A stretch of 64,000 bases of DNA from Hydrogenophaga sp. (GTDB lineage: Bacteria > Pseudomonadota > Gammaproteobacteria > Burkholderiales > Burkholderiaceae_C): contig JAGKSX010000017.1 in the NCBI GenBank assembly GCA_018993155.1, forward strand, positions 43,473-107,472, in the 5' to 3' direction. A model generated the notes under the pieces. The model saw only the letters and a program-made list of their open reading frames with translations. It made no database searches and was not told the DNA's origin. Every line of letters begins with the position of its first letter. Position 1 is the stretch's first letter. Below, piece after piece: positions 50,035-58,533 of this stretch. A program made the translations under genes and the position numbers.

Positions 50035-50655
50035 TCAGGCGCTGGTGAATGCATGGCGCACCAGCAGCGCCGCGAGCACCCCCATGGTGATGCCGATCAG
50101 CCCGTCCAGCACCTGCCACGCGCGGGGCCGCGCGAACCAGGGCGCCAGCCAGCGCGCGCCAAAGCCCAGCAGCCCGAACCAGCACAGGCTGGCCGTGCTC
50201 GCCCCAGCCACGAACCAGCCGCGCAGTGCGGCCGGTTGCTGGGCGCCGATGCTGCCCACCAGCAACACCGTGTCAAGGTACACATGGGGGTTGAGCAGCG
50301 TGAACGCTGCCGCCTGTGCCACGGCCGCGCCCCGGCTCAGGCCCTCGCCGCCATCGGCGGCATTCAACTGCTGCGGCTGGCGCGCGCGCTGCAAGGCGCG
50401 CCAGCCGTACAGCGCGAGAAAGGCCGCGCCCGCCAGCGCCAGCGCCCGCGCCAGGCCGGGGCTGTCGCGCAGCGCCTGCGCCATGCCCAGCACGCCGGCC
50501 GTGATCAGCACCGCGTCTGCCACGGCGCAGAAGAGCACCACGCTGCCCACGTGCTCGCGGCGCAGGCCCTGGCGAAGCACGAACGCGTTCTGCGCGCCGA
50601 TCGCCACGATCAGGCCCAGGCTGAGCACCAGGCCTTGAATGAATGTTGTCGTCAT
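50035..50655 (-). CDS. argO: LysE/ArgO-family amino-acid exporter
   Basis: A 206-residue exporter with six membrane helices. GLVLSLGLIVAIGAQNAFVLRQGL near the N-terminus and LLNPHVYLDTVLLVGSIG are hallmarks of ArgO (arginine) and LysE (lysine). The ATG at 50655 is chosen because the longer ORF adds a non-hydrophobic leader. It is divergent from argP, 73 bases away, the classic regulatory pair in which ArgP activates export when arginine or canavanine is high. Confidence 0.92.
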   Translation of the reverse strand: MTTTFIQGLVLSLGLIVAIGAQNAFVLRQGLRREHVGSVVLFCAVADAVLITAGVLGMAQALRDSPGLARALALAGAAFLALYGWRALQRARQPQQLNAADGGEGLSRGAAVAQAAAFTLLNPHVYLDTVLLVGSIGAQQPAALRGWFVAGASTASLCWFGLLGFGARWLAPWFARPRAWQVLDGLIGITMGVLAALLVRHAFTSA

Positions 50656-50728
50656 GCCGCGAGATTGCCAGCGCATGGTGGTGAAGGCAAACTGTCTTTC
50701 CTGAATCCGATGAAGAAAAACTGAATCC

Positions 50729-51625
50729 ATGCTCGACTACGCCTCCCTGTCCGCTCTGGCCGCCGTGGTGCGCGAAGGCAGCTTCGAGCGCGCCGCGCGC
50801 GCGCTCCACGTGACGCCCTCGGCCGTCTCGCAACGCATCCGGCTGCTGGAAGAGCGCGTCGGCTGCGCGCTGGTGGTGCGTGGCCAGCCCTGCGAAGCCA
50901 CCGACACCGGTCGGCGCCTGTGCCAGCACGTGGACCGCGTGAGCCTGCTGGAGCTGGAGCTGCAAGGCTCGCTGCCCGCGCTCGCGCCCGACGGCCTCGC
51001 GCGCGTGGCGTTGCCCGTGGCGGCCAACGCCGACAGCCTGGCCACCTGGTTCGCTCCCGCCGTGGCCGCGTTCGCGGCAGAGGCGCCGGTGCTGATGCAG
51101 GTGGCCGTGGACGACGAAGACCACACGGCCGACTGGTTGCGCAGCGGCGCGGTGCTCGCGGCCGTGACGGCCACGGCCCGGCCCGCCGTCGGCTGCAACA
51201 GCCGCCCCCTGGGCACCATGCGCTACCTCGCCACCGCCAGCCCCGCGTTCGTGAAGCGCCACTTTCCCGACGGCATCGGCGCGGGCAGCCTCGCAAAGGC
51301 GCCCAGCCTTGTCTTCAACCACAAGGACGAGCTGCAGGCGCGCTGGGCCCGGCGCCTGTGCCACCGCCACGTGGAGCTGCCCCGGCACACCCTGCCGTCG
51401 CCGCATGCCTTCGTCACGGCGGCGCTGGGGAGCATGGGCTGGGGCCTGCAGCCCGAGGTGATGGTGCGCGCCCACCTGAAGTCGGGCGCCTTGGTGGAGC
51501 TGGTGCCTCACACCCCGCTGGATGTGCCCTTGCACTGGCAACAGGCGCGCGCGGCCTCCACCCTTCTGGACGAACTCACGCGGCAGGTGTCGCGCGCCGC
51601 GGCGGCGGCCTTGCGGCCGTCCTGA
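50729..51625 (+). CDS. argP: LysR-family regulator ArgP
   Basis: The 298-residue LysR protein has the N-terminal winged helix (YASLSALAAVVREGSFERAARALHVTPSAVSQRI, shown by its first and last parts) and the ArgP-typical effector domain (AVTATARPAVGCNSRPLGTMRYLATASPAFVKRHF). It activates argO in Proteobacteria. The divergent arrangement with argO supports the call. Confidence 0.92.
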   Translation: MLDYASLSALAAVVREGSFERAARALHVTPSAVSQRIRLLEERVGCALVVRGQPCEATDTGRRLCQHVDRVSLLELELQGSLPALAPDGLARVALPVAANADSLATWFAPAVAAFAAEAPVLMQVAVDDEDHTADWLRSGAVLAAVTATARPAVGCNSRPLGTMRYLATASPAFVKRHFPDGIGAGSLAKAPSLVFNHKDELQARWARRLCHRHVELPRHTLPSPHAFVTAALGSMGWGLQPEVMVRAHLKSGALVELVPHTPLDVPLHWQQARAASTLLDELTRQVSRAAAAALRPS

Positions 51626-51638
51626 GCCCCTGGCGAAC

Positions 51639-52814
51639 TCAGAACCGCAGCCACCCGCGCCGCGCGAGCTGGTGCAGTGCCAGCCCCACGGCCAGGCCGA
51701 TGGCCACGTTCCACAGGCACAGGCCGGCCGTGGCCAGCACCACCAGGCGGTCGCTTCTGGCCGCACCCAGCGCGCCCGCGCCCAGCGCCAGTTGCGCGCC
51801 GGTGAAGAACAGAATGACGCCCAGCACCGCCGGCGGAAAGAGCTGGAACAGCACATGCACCGAGTCGCTGAGGAACAGCGCCAGCGCCAGCAGCACGGCG
51901 CCCAGAATGACCACCGCCCCGCCAGTGCGCGCGCCAAAGGCCACGTGGCCCGCCATGCCCCCCGCGCCGTGGCACATGGGCACGCCACCCACGGCCGAGC
52001 TGAACAGGTTCATGAGGCCGGTCGACACCGCCACCTTCTTCTCCGTCACCGGCGCGTGAGGGAACAGGCGGTTGTTCTCCTCCTTGATCGCGATCACCGC
52101 ATTGCCCAGCGTCAGCGGGATCTGCGGCAAGGCGAGAAACACGACGCCGATGAACAGGTCGTTCCACGACAGCGAGCCCAGGGCGAAGGTGGGCGTGGTC
52201 AGCTGCACGTTCGCATTCGCGAGCGCAGAGCCCAGGGCCGGGTTCTGGTACAGGCCCACCGCCGCGCCCAGGGCCAGCAGCACGAACATGGCGGGAATGG
52301 CACGGGGGCACATCAGCGCCCGCGTGACGGCGCCCGCCACGGCGGCCAGCACCCAGGCCGTCTGCATCATGCGCACGCCTTCGAGCATGAAGCCCAGGCC
52401 CAGCCCGAGCACGATGCCGGCCACCACGGTGGGCGGCACCAGGCGCGCGAGAGTGCGCGCCGCGCCCGTGAGCCCGAGCACGAGCCACACCGCGCCCGTC
52501 ACCAGCGCCGCCGCCACCACGGTGCCGGGTGTGATCACCGCCGTCTGCGCCGCCTGCGCCACCGCCACCGCGCCAATGGCCTTCATGGGCTGCACCGGGA
52601 ACGGTGTGCGGTAGTACAGACCGCAGACCAGCATGGCCACGCCGAACGCGAACAGCACGCCCGTCGGGTCCATCTTCAACACGCCGATGTAGGCCGCCAG
52701 AAACGGTATGAGCGTGCCCAGGTCGCCGAACGCGCCGGCCCACTCCATGCGATCGAAACGGTTGGCCGGTCGTGCCAGCGGCGCGGTGGTGTTGGTGGAA
52801 GGTTCGGAGCGCAT
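51639..52814 (-). CDS. MOT1-like molybdate/sulfate transporter
   Basis: A 391-residue membrane protein with about ten helices: EWAGAFGDLGTLIPFLAAY near the start, PFPVQPMKAIGAVAVA and the PLTLGNAVIAIKEENNRLFP segment. This matches the bacterial MOT1/SulP-like group (putative sulfate or molybdate carriers) rather than SulP with a STAS domain, which is absent. Its start overlaps the IclR gene stop (ATGA), so they share a transcript. The substrate is inferred by family only. Confidence 0.8.
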   Translation of the reverse strand: MRSEPSTNTTAPLARPANRFDRMEWAGAFGDLGTLIPFLAAYIGVLKMDPTGVLFAFGVAMLVCGLYYRTPFPVQPMKAIGAVAVAQAAQTAVITPGTVVAAALVTGAVWLVLGLTGAARTLARLVPPTVVAGIVLGLGLGFMLEGVRMMQTAWVLAAVAGAVTRALMCPRAIPAMFVLLALGAAVGLYQNPALGSALANANVQLTTPTFALGSLSWNDLFIGVVFLALPQIPLTLGNAVIAIKEENNRLFPHAPVTEKKVAVSTGLMNLFSSAVGGVPMCHGAGGMAGHVAFGARTGGAVVILGAVLLALALFLSDSVHVLFQLFPPAVLGVILFFTGAQLALGAGALGAARSDRLVVLATAGLCLWNVAIGLAVGLALHQLARRGWLRF

Positions 52815-53572
52815 CAGGGGTGCCAGTTTGACACCACCGGCGGCGTGTTCGCCGAGCGGCTGCCCGCGAGCGCATACGACAGTTCGTTGGCCGCGCGGAT
52901 CACGTGCTTGGCGTATTTCTCCAGCCTGGGCTTCGTGAGCCGCGAGCCCGGCCCCGAGATGCACATGGAACCCAGCAACCGCCAGTTCAGCCCGAACACC
53001 GGCGCCGACACGCTCGACACCTCGGGCTCGCGCTCGCCCTGCGAGAGGTGGTAGCCGCGCTTGCGGATCTCTTCGTAGGGCTCGCCACGCTGCCCGCTGA
53101 ACGCCAGGATCACGCGGCCCGGCGACCCCTTGTCCAGCGGCAGGCGCTCGCCGATGCGCACGTGGTGGCGCACCGCCTGCGCGCCTTCCACCCGGGCGAT
53201 GCAGGCGCGGATGTTGCCCTCGCGCACGTAGAAGGTCGCGCTCTCGCCGGTGAGCTGCACGAGCTCGCGCAACACCGGCTCCACCGCGAAGTTCACGTCG
53301 AAGCCGCGCTGGTAGCGCGCGCCCAGCCAACCCGTGGCCGGCCCCAGCCGCCACTGGCCGTCCTCGGCCTGCACCATGTAGCTGGAGAGCGCGAGCGTGC
53401 GCGCCAGTCGCAGCGCCGTGGTCTTGTGCATGCCCGCGCGCCGGCTCATTTCCGCGAGCGACAGCGTGGCCTCGCCAGCCTGGAAAGTTTCCATCAGCGA
53501 GAGTGCCCGCGTCACCGCGTTGACACCCCCGGCAGCGGGTTCATCATCGTCTTTGGGAGGATTGCGCACCAT
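52814..53572 (-). CDS. IclR-family transcriptional regulator
   Basis: A 252-residue protein with an N-terminal winged helix (AVTRALSLMETFQ, EMSRRAGMHKTTALRLARTL) and the IclR effector-binding domain (about 80-245). The start at 53572 is chosen as the last ATG before the helix-turn-helix that still leaves a normal N-terminus. It is divergent from the TctC-RraA-dehydrogenase operon, the likely target; the spacer carries an inverted repeat. Confidence 0.9.
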   Translation of the reverse strand: MVRNPPKDDDEPAAGGVNAVTRALSLMETFQAGEATLSLAEMSRRAGMHKTTALRLARTLALSSYMVQAEDGQWRLGPATGWLGARYQRGFDVNFAVEPVLRELVQLTGESATFYVREGNIRACIARVEGAQAVRHHVRIGERLPLDKGSPGRVILAFSGQRGEPYEEIRKRGYHLSQGEREPEVSSVSAPVFGLNWRLLGSMCISGPGSRLTKPRLEKYAKHVIRAANELSYALAGSRSANTPPVVSNWHP

Positions 53573-53577
53573 GCACC

Positions 53578-53598
53578 TCGTTTCGTTCAGTGAAACGA
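53578..53598. promoter_or_regulatory. Candidate IclR operator
   Basis: TCGTTTC (53578-53584) and GAAACGA (53592-53598) form a perfect 7-base inverted repeat with a 7-base gap, immediately upstream of the iclR start and next to the promoter of the divergent operon. The size suits an IclR-family dimer site. Binding is inferred. Confidence 0.6.
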
Positions 53599-53600
53599 CA

Positions 53601-53629
53601 TTGTACTGAGCGCAACTCCTCAATACAGT
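53601..53629 (+). promoter_or_regulatory. Candidate sigma-70 promoter of the TctC operon
   Basis: TTGTAC (53601-53606) and TACAGT (53624-53629) are separated by 17 bases. The -10 ends 51 bases before the GTG start at 53680. The candidate IclR operator lies directly upstream, consistent with control at this promoter. Confidence 0.55.
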
Positions 53630-53679
53630 CCGGTCCCACGGCCAGCGTGGTTGGCTGAACACAACTGGAGACAAGCACC

Positions 53680-54651
53680 GTGATCATTTCCCGTCGCATC
53701 CTCGCCGGCCTCGCGCTGGCATCCGTATTCGTCACCACCGCCCATGCCCAGGCCTGGCCCAACAAGCCGGTGCGCCTGGTCGTGCCCTTTCCCGCGGGCG
53801 GCGGCACCGACCTGATCGGCCGCGAGGTCACGCAGAAGATCAGCGAGACCACCAAGTGGTCCTTCATCATCGACAACAAGCCCGGCTCGGGCGGCAACAT
53901 CGGCATCGACAACGTGGCCAAGTCGCCCGCCGACGGCTACAGCCTGGTGCTCGGCCAGACCAGCAACCTCGCCATCAACCTCAGCCTGTACAGCAAGCTG
54001 CCCTACGACCCGGTCAAGGACCTCACGCCCATCTCCATGGTGGCCAGCGCGCCGCTGGCGCTCGTGGTCTCGGCGACCTCGCCCTACAAGACGTTCGCCG
54101 ACCTCGTCGCCGCGGCCAAGGCCAAACCCGGCGCGCTGAACTTCGCCACCTCGGGCAACGGCACCGTGGCCCATCTGGCCATGGAGATGTTCCAGAAGGA
54201 AGCCGGCGTGAAGCTCATGCACGTGCCCTACAAAGGCGCGGCCCAGGGCATCAACGACGTGATCAGCGAGCGGGTGGAGGTCTATGTGTCGTCCATCCCC
54301 ACGCTCATCGGCCACATCAAGAACGGCAAGATGCGCGCCCTGGCCGTGACCTCGCTCAAGCGCGTGGACGACCTGCCGCAGACGCCCACCATTGCCGAGT
54401 CCGGCTACAAGGGTTTCGAGGCCGTCACCTGGTTCGGCATCCTCGGCCCGGCCAACCTGCCCAAGGACATCACGGCCCGCCTCAACACCGAGATCAACAA
54501 GGCCCTGCAACTGCCCGCTCTGCAGAAACAGCTGAGCGACCAGGGCGCCGACGTGGCCGGCAGCACCCCTGAGGCCTTCGCCAAGCTCATCGGCGACGAC
54601 ATCGTGCGCTGGGGCAAGGTCGTCAAGGACTCCGGCGCCAAGCTCGACTGA
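53680..54651 (+). CDS. Tripartite tricarboxylate transporter (Bug/TctC) substrate-binding protein
   Basis: The 323-residue exported protein (signal 1-24, AQA) has the Bug fold: RLVVPFPAGGGTDLIGREV, NKPGSGGNIGIDNVAKSPADG and LMHVPYKGAAQGIND. A GTG at 53680 is the start, with CTGGAG upstream. It begins an operon with an RraA-family protein and a 2-hydroxyacid dehydrogenase, suggesting import of a carboxylate that they then process. No membrane components are adjacent. Confidence 0.92.
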   Translation: MIISRRILAGLALASVFVTTAHAQAWPNKPVRLVVPFPAGGGTDLIGREVTQKISETTKWSFIIDNKPGSGGNIGIDNVAKSPADGYSLVLGQTSNLAINLSLYSKLPYDPVKDLTPISMVASAPLALVVSATSPYKTFADLVAAAKAKPGALNFATSGNGTVAHLAMEMFQKEAGVKLMHVPYKGAAQGINDVISERVEVYVSSIPTLIGHIKNGKMRALAVTSLKRVDDLPQTPTIAESGYKGFEAVTWFGILGPANLPKDITARLNTEINKALQLPALQKQLSDQGADVAGSTPEAFAKLIGDDIVRWGKVVKDSGAKLD

Positions 54652-54675
54652 TTCATTTCCTTCAGGACCCCCACC

Positions 54676-55362
54676 GTGACCACCACTCCCGACATCCTGC
54701 GCGACTTCGAGCGCGTTCCCCCGCACGTCGTGCAACAGGCCGGTGCCTACCAGGCGGCCATCCTGGCCGACGTGGCCGGCCGGCGCGGCGCGCTGCACGG
54801 CCGCATCACCGCCCTTCGCCCCAGCATGAAAGTGGTGGGCACCGCCTTCACCGTGGAAGTGCGCCCCGGCGACAACCTCATGATCCACGCCGCCATGTCG
54901 CTCGCCCAACCCGGCGACGTGCTGGTGGTGGACGGCAAAGGCGACCAGACCGCCGCCCTCATGGGCACCATCATGATGACGGCTTGCCAGAAGCTCGGCA
55001 TTGCCGGCGTGGTGATCGACGGCGCCGTGCGCGACTCGCTCGAGATCGAAGAGATGGGCTTCCCCGTGTTCAGCGTGGGCACCAACCCCAACGGCCCCAC
55101 CAAGCTCGTGCCCGGCCGCATCGGCCACCCCATTTCCATCGGCGGTGTCACCCTGCACCCTGGCGACCTCGTGCTCGGCGATGCCGACGGCGTGGTGATC
55201 GTCGAGCGCGAGAAGATCGAAGCCCTGCTGCCGCTGGCCGAGAAAAAGGTGAAAGACGAAGCCGCGCGCATCGCCGCCATCCAGCAGGGCGACACGGCCG
55301 CCAAATGGCTCGACGCCGCGCTGCGCTCGGCCGGCGTGCTCAAGGAAGGGGAACGGCTGTGA
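54676..55362 (+). CDS. RraA-like / HMG-CHA aldolase family protein
   Basis: A 228-residue member of the RraA fold: GTAFTVEVRPGDNLMIHAAM, DVLVVDGKGDQTAALMG, and the GVVIDGAVRDSLEIEEMGFPVF active-site segment containing the conserved RD. Class II pyruvate aldolases of this fold cleave 4-hydroxy-4-methyl-2-oxoglutarate or oxaloacetate. Catabolic context favours an aldolase or decarboxylase over RNase E inhibition. The start is GTG; the stop overlaps the dehydrogenase start as GTGA. Confidence 0.87.
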   Translation: MTTTPDILRDFERVPPHVVQQAGAYQAAILADVAGRRGALHGRITALRPSMKVVGTAFTVEVRPGDNLMIHAAMSLAQPGDVLVVDGKGDQTAALMGTIMMTACQKLGIAGVVIDGAVRDSLEIEEMGFPVFSVGTNPNGPTKLVPGRIGHPISIGGVTLHPGDLVLGDADGVVIVEREKIEALLPLAEKKVKDEAARIAAIQQGDTAAKWLDAALRSAGVLKEGERL

Positions 55363-56294
55363 GCCAGAAACCCGCGCTTCTCGTCACCGCCGCCGACCTG
55401 GCGCCGCAAGCGCTCGCGCTGCTCACCGACTTCGACATCGTCTACGCCGGCAAGACGCCCAGTGAACAGGACATCGTCGATCTCTGCCGGCAGCACGACC
55501 CCGTCGCCATCATCGTGCGCTACGGCAAGGTGGGCGCCGACGCGATTCATGCCGCGCCCTCGCTGCGCGTGATCTCCAAACACGGCAGCGGCACCGACAC
55601 GATCGACAAGGTGGCCGCGAAAGCGCGCCAGGTCGAAGTGCGGGCGGCCGTGGGCGCCAACGCGGCGGCCGTGGCCGAGCAAGCCATGGCCCTGCTGCTG
55701 GCCTGCGCCAAGTCGGTGCCGGCCCTGAATGCCCGCATGCACTCGGGCCACTGGGACAAGGCCACGCACAAGAGCGTGGAGCTGGCCGGCCGCACCATCG
55801 GCCTCATCGGTCTGGGCGCCATCGGCCAGCGCTTCGCGCGCATGGCCAAGGCGCTGGACATGCGGGTGATCGGCTTCGACCCCTACGCGAGCCAGGTGCC
55901 GGCCGACATCGAGGTGGTGGACCTCGACACGCTCTGGCGCGAGTCCGACGCCATCTCGCTGCACTGCCCGCTGACCGACGACAACCGGGGCCTGCTCAAC
56001 CGCGAGACCCTGGCGCGCTGCAAGCCCGGCGTGCTCATCGTCAACACCGCGCGCGGCGGCCTGGTGGACGAAGCCGCTCTGCTGGACGCCGTGCGCGCCG
56101 GCCATGTGGCCTCGGCCGGGCTGGACAGCTTCGCCATGGAACCCATGGTGGCCGAGCACCCGTTCCGCGACGAAGACCGCATCATCCTCAGCCCGCACAT
56201 CGGCGGCGTGACGGCGGACGCCTACGTCAAGATGGGCGTGGCCGCCAGCGAGAACGTGCTGGCGGTGCTGGGTCGGGAGCGGTGCCCGGCCTGA
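55359..56294 (+). CDS. D-isomer-specific 2-hydroxyacid dehydrogenase
   Basis: The 311-residue NAD-dependent enzyme has the Rossmann motif GLIGLGAIGQRFARM (about 145-160), NTARGGLVDEAALL with its conserved arginine, and the catalytic histidine in LSPHIGGVT. It interconverts a 2-hydroxyacid and 2-oxoacid. The GTG at 55359 overlaps the RraA-like stop, so translation is coupled. The specific substrate is unknown. Confidence 0.91.
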   Translation: MSQKPALLVTAADLAPQALALLTDFDIVYAGKTPSEQDIVDLCRQHDPVAIIVRYGKVGADAIHAAPSLRVISKHGSGTDTIDKVAAKARQVEVRAAVGANAAAVAEQAMALLLACAKSVPALNARMHSGHWDKATHKSVELAGRTIGLIGLGAIGQRFARMAKALDMRVIGFDPYASQVPADIEVVDLDTLWRESDAISLHCPLTDDNRGLLNRETLARCKPGVLIVNTARGGLVDEAALLDAVRAGHVASAGLDSFAMEPMVAEHPFRDEDRIILSPHIGGVTADAYVKMGVAASENVLAVLGRERCPA

Positions 56295-56325
56295 ACTCTC
56301 CCGTGTTTCGGCCCACTCTGAACAG

Positions 56326-56370
56326 CCCGGTGGGATCGTCTGTGTCGCAGGCGATCTCACCGGGTTTTTT
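56326..56370 (+). terminator. Rho-independent terminator of the TctC operon
   Basis: CCCGGTGgGATCG (56326-56338) pairs with CGATCtCACCGGG (56352-56364) with one mismatch, followed by six T (56365-56370). It lies 32 bases past the dehydrogenase stop. It also abuts the next start codon (56376), leaving almost no room for a separate promoter. Confidence 0.93.
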
Positions 56371-56375
56371 CAACC

Positions 56376-57719
56376 ATGGCACGCCGAATGATTTCTTCTC
56401 CCATTGCTTCCATCACCACCCCGTACACCGAACATCTTGAACAGCGGATCCATGCGCTGACCGACGATCAGGCGCGCGCGATCGGCGCCTGCAGGAGCCT
56501 GCAGGAATTCCTGCCCAGGGCCGTCGAGTTTCTCCGCCGTGAACTGACCGAGCGCAACGCGACCCAGATCGCGCGCTATCTGATGGGAAGCGGTGCATTG
56601 CCGGAAGGCCTCGATGCGCCCGACTGGCCGATCAGCGAAAGCGTCACAGAGCATCTCCATCACTTGCTGAAGACGCAGCGCTTTGGCTGCTTCGGCGTTC
56701 GGGAGGTCGCACAGAAGACCTTCGAGAAGCTGGAGCGCCTGGACCAATGGGTCCGCGAGCTCACGCGAACGGTTCGGCAATGGTTTCCTTATCAAGAGTA
56801 TGTGGCGCTGGAAGACGCGGCCTCACGCTGCACATTGATGGGGCGATCCGCGCAGGCTCGCGACGTGCATGAGTTCTTCTGGATCGTCTACAGCCGGTCG
56901 TCCCATCGCGATGCCCGTGCGCTCGCTCAACGATGGGAAGCGTTCTGCGGAAGGGGACTCGATTCCTTCATGGGATGGATCGTGCCGCTGTGGCGCGACG
57001 GACTGGCCGGCCGTGAGCACCTCTGCCTGATGCAGATTCTGGATGCGATGCTGGAGGATGCCGCCTTTCGACACGTGTGCTTCGACCTCGCCGGTCAGGG
57101 CGCCGGCGAGAGTTCAAACGGTGCTCGCTTCGGCCTGCTCACGATGCAGATGGCCCTTCTGGACCGTCAGGCGAGAAACGGCGAACTCACCGGGCGCGAA
57201 ATCTACCAGCTCTGCAGCGCCGAGTTCTGGCTGAACGAACTGGCCGTCATCGTGCGCAGCGTGGCGGACGCATGGTTCCTCGAAGAATGGAAAGGGGACG
57301 AGCAAGGCATCGTGTTGAACCTGCAATGCCAGCTGCACGACGAACTGCAGTTTCCCGGGGTGCCCATCGAGCCGTGCATGTTGTCGCAGTCCGACATGGG
57401 CAAGGAGGCATTGAGGGTGGTGCGCGAACGGGTTCGGGACGTTGCTCGCACCGGCGCAGAACGTTTTCAACAGATGCTCGCGCAACCGCCGCGGTGGCGC
57501 CCACTGATCGAGCGACAGCACAGCGGGCAGTTTCAGCGCCTGGATGAGGAGTACGCGGAGCTGGTGGACGAGCACTATGGGCAGGCGAAGGCCTCCTCAC
57601 TCCGTGAAGGTGTCTTGCAGGAGCAATGCAGGAAACTCTCGACGATCCGTGACAAGGCCCGCGCCGACCTGCTGAGCGACCTGATGGAAGTGACCATCAG
57701 GCAGTGTCAGAACCACTGA
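56376..57719 (+). CDS. NEL-domain-like protein lacking the catalytic cysteine
   Basis: A 447-residue soluble protein. Residues 1-220 are helical and unrecognised. Residues about 225-445 follow the NEL (IpaH/SspH E3 ubiquitin ligase) order: MLEDAAFRHVCFDLAG, then LLTMQMALLDRQARNGEL, a FWLNELAVIVRSVADAW helix, GIVLNLQCQLHDEL, and PPRWRPLIER...Y. Where active NEL has CxD before the helix, this reads ESSNGAR, so by eye cysteine becomes Asn and aspartate Ala. No leucine-rich repeats or signal peptide. The start lies 6 bases after a terminator T-run; M5 at 56388 is an alternative. The identity is by pattern only. Confidence 0.6.
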   Translation: MARRMISSPIASITTPYTEHLEQRIHALTDDQARAIGACRSLQEFLPRAVEFLRRELTERNATQIARYLMGSGALPEGLDAPDWPISESVTEHLHHLLKTQRFGCFGVREVAQKTFEKLERLDQWVRELTRTVRQWFPYQEYVALEDAASRCTLMGRSAQARDVHEFFWIVYSRSSHRDARALAQRWEAFCGRGLDSFMGWIVPLWRDGLAGREHLCLMQILDAMLEDAAFRHVCFDLAGQGAGESSNGARFGLLTMQMALLDRQARNGELTGREIYQLCSAEFWLNELAVIVRSVADAWFLEEWKGDEQGIVLNLQCQLHDELQFPGVPIEPCMLSQSDMGKEALRVVRERVRDVARTGAERFQQMLAQPPRWRPLIERQHSGQFQRLDEEYAELVDEHYGQAKASSLREGVLQEQCRKLSTIRDKARADLLSDLMEVTIRQCQNH

Positions 57720-57755
57720 TGTCGCGAGCGACGGCAAGGGCGGTCCGCGCGCTGC

Positions 57756-57926
57756 TCAGGCCGGCATGAACAGCGCCACCGCGCCGGCCGTGGCCCCGGC
57801 GATGGAGCCGAGTGTGAACAGCAACCCGGCGTCACGGGCGTTGTCGGCTTTGCGTTCCTTCCATGCCAGCCACAGCAGCAAAGCGGCAAAGGCGCCAATG
57901 GTCAAGGCGTAGTCGTACGAAGTCAT
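57756..57926 (-). CDS. Small two-helix membrane protein
   Basis: A 56-residue protein with two hydrophobic segments (about 7-20 and 37-54) around a charged loop KERKADNARD. No family recognised. The ATG at 57926 begins a normal N-terminus; a longer frame adds an arginine/proline-rich stretch and is rejected. Confidence 0.55.
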   Translation of the reverse strand: MTSYDYALTIGAFAALLLWLAWKERKADNARDAGLLFTLGSIAGATAGAVALFMPA

Positions 57927-58038
57927 GAGAGGGGTCCGATGAGGGCAACAGGGACGGGCCCGCGCAGCGGCGCGCCAAGGCGCCGCAGCAGCGGGGTCGT
58001 CAGGGAAGGTGGGGGTGGCGCACCGCGTGCGCCTGGCG

Positions 58039-58398
58039 TCACGCCAGGGCGGGCGGGGCGCGGGCCTGGTAGCCGTGGGGCGCGCGCTCTGGCAGCCTCG
58101 GACCGGGGCGCTCAGGGGCCTCGGCCCCAGGGGTGTCGAGCGAGGTGAACGTGACGCCCGCAACCGGCAGCACGCCCAGGGCTTCCTTGGCCCCCATCTT
58201 CTTGGCGACCGGGCGCAAGGCCACCATCGCCGAACGGCCTGACGCCGTCATGACCGCCTGGCGCAACGGCGTGGCGCCGTCCTGGGCGCAGGGGTGAGGC
58301 GCGTGCCCGCTCAGGCGCGCCGCCGGGTTCCCCAGGGACACCCCCAGAAGAACCAGCAAAGACAGCAACGCGGCGGTGAACGCTCGGCTCATCAACAT
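58039..58398 (-). CDS. Hypothetical exported protein
   Basis: A 119-residue protein with a signal-like hydrophobic segment (about 5-24: AFTAALLSLLVLLGVSLG) and a proline/alanine-rich, probably disordered C-terminus. A second ATG two codons later is equally possible. No family recognised. It is divergent from the ankyrin gene across about 135 bases in which nothing else is seen. Confidence 0.42.
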   Translation of the reverse strand: MLMSRAFTAALLSLLVLLGVSLGNPAARLSGHAPHPCAQDGATPLRQAVMTASGRSAMVALRPVAKKMGAKEALGVLPVAGVTFTSLDTPGAEAPERPGPRLPERAPHGYQARAPPALA

Positions 58399-58533
58399 GG
58401 CCGTTGGATTGTAGGTGGCGCTGTCCGGGCGTGAACTCACAAGGCCTTGGGCGCACTGTCGAAAGGCCCGTTCGGTCGCCCGCTGGACGACATGACGGAG
58501 CCCTTCTGCAAGCTTTCTTGAGGAACCCCAACA

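Noticed and set aside
54676-55362. RNase E inhibitor RraA as the function
   Set aside because: Operon with a TctC protein and a 2-hydroxyacid dehydrogenase fits an aldolase of the same fold better.
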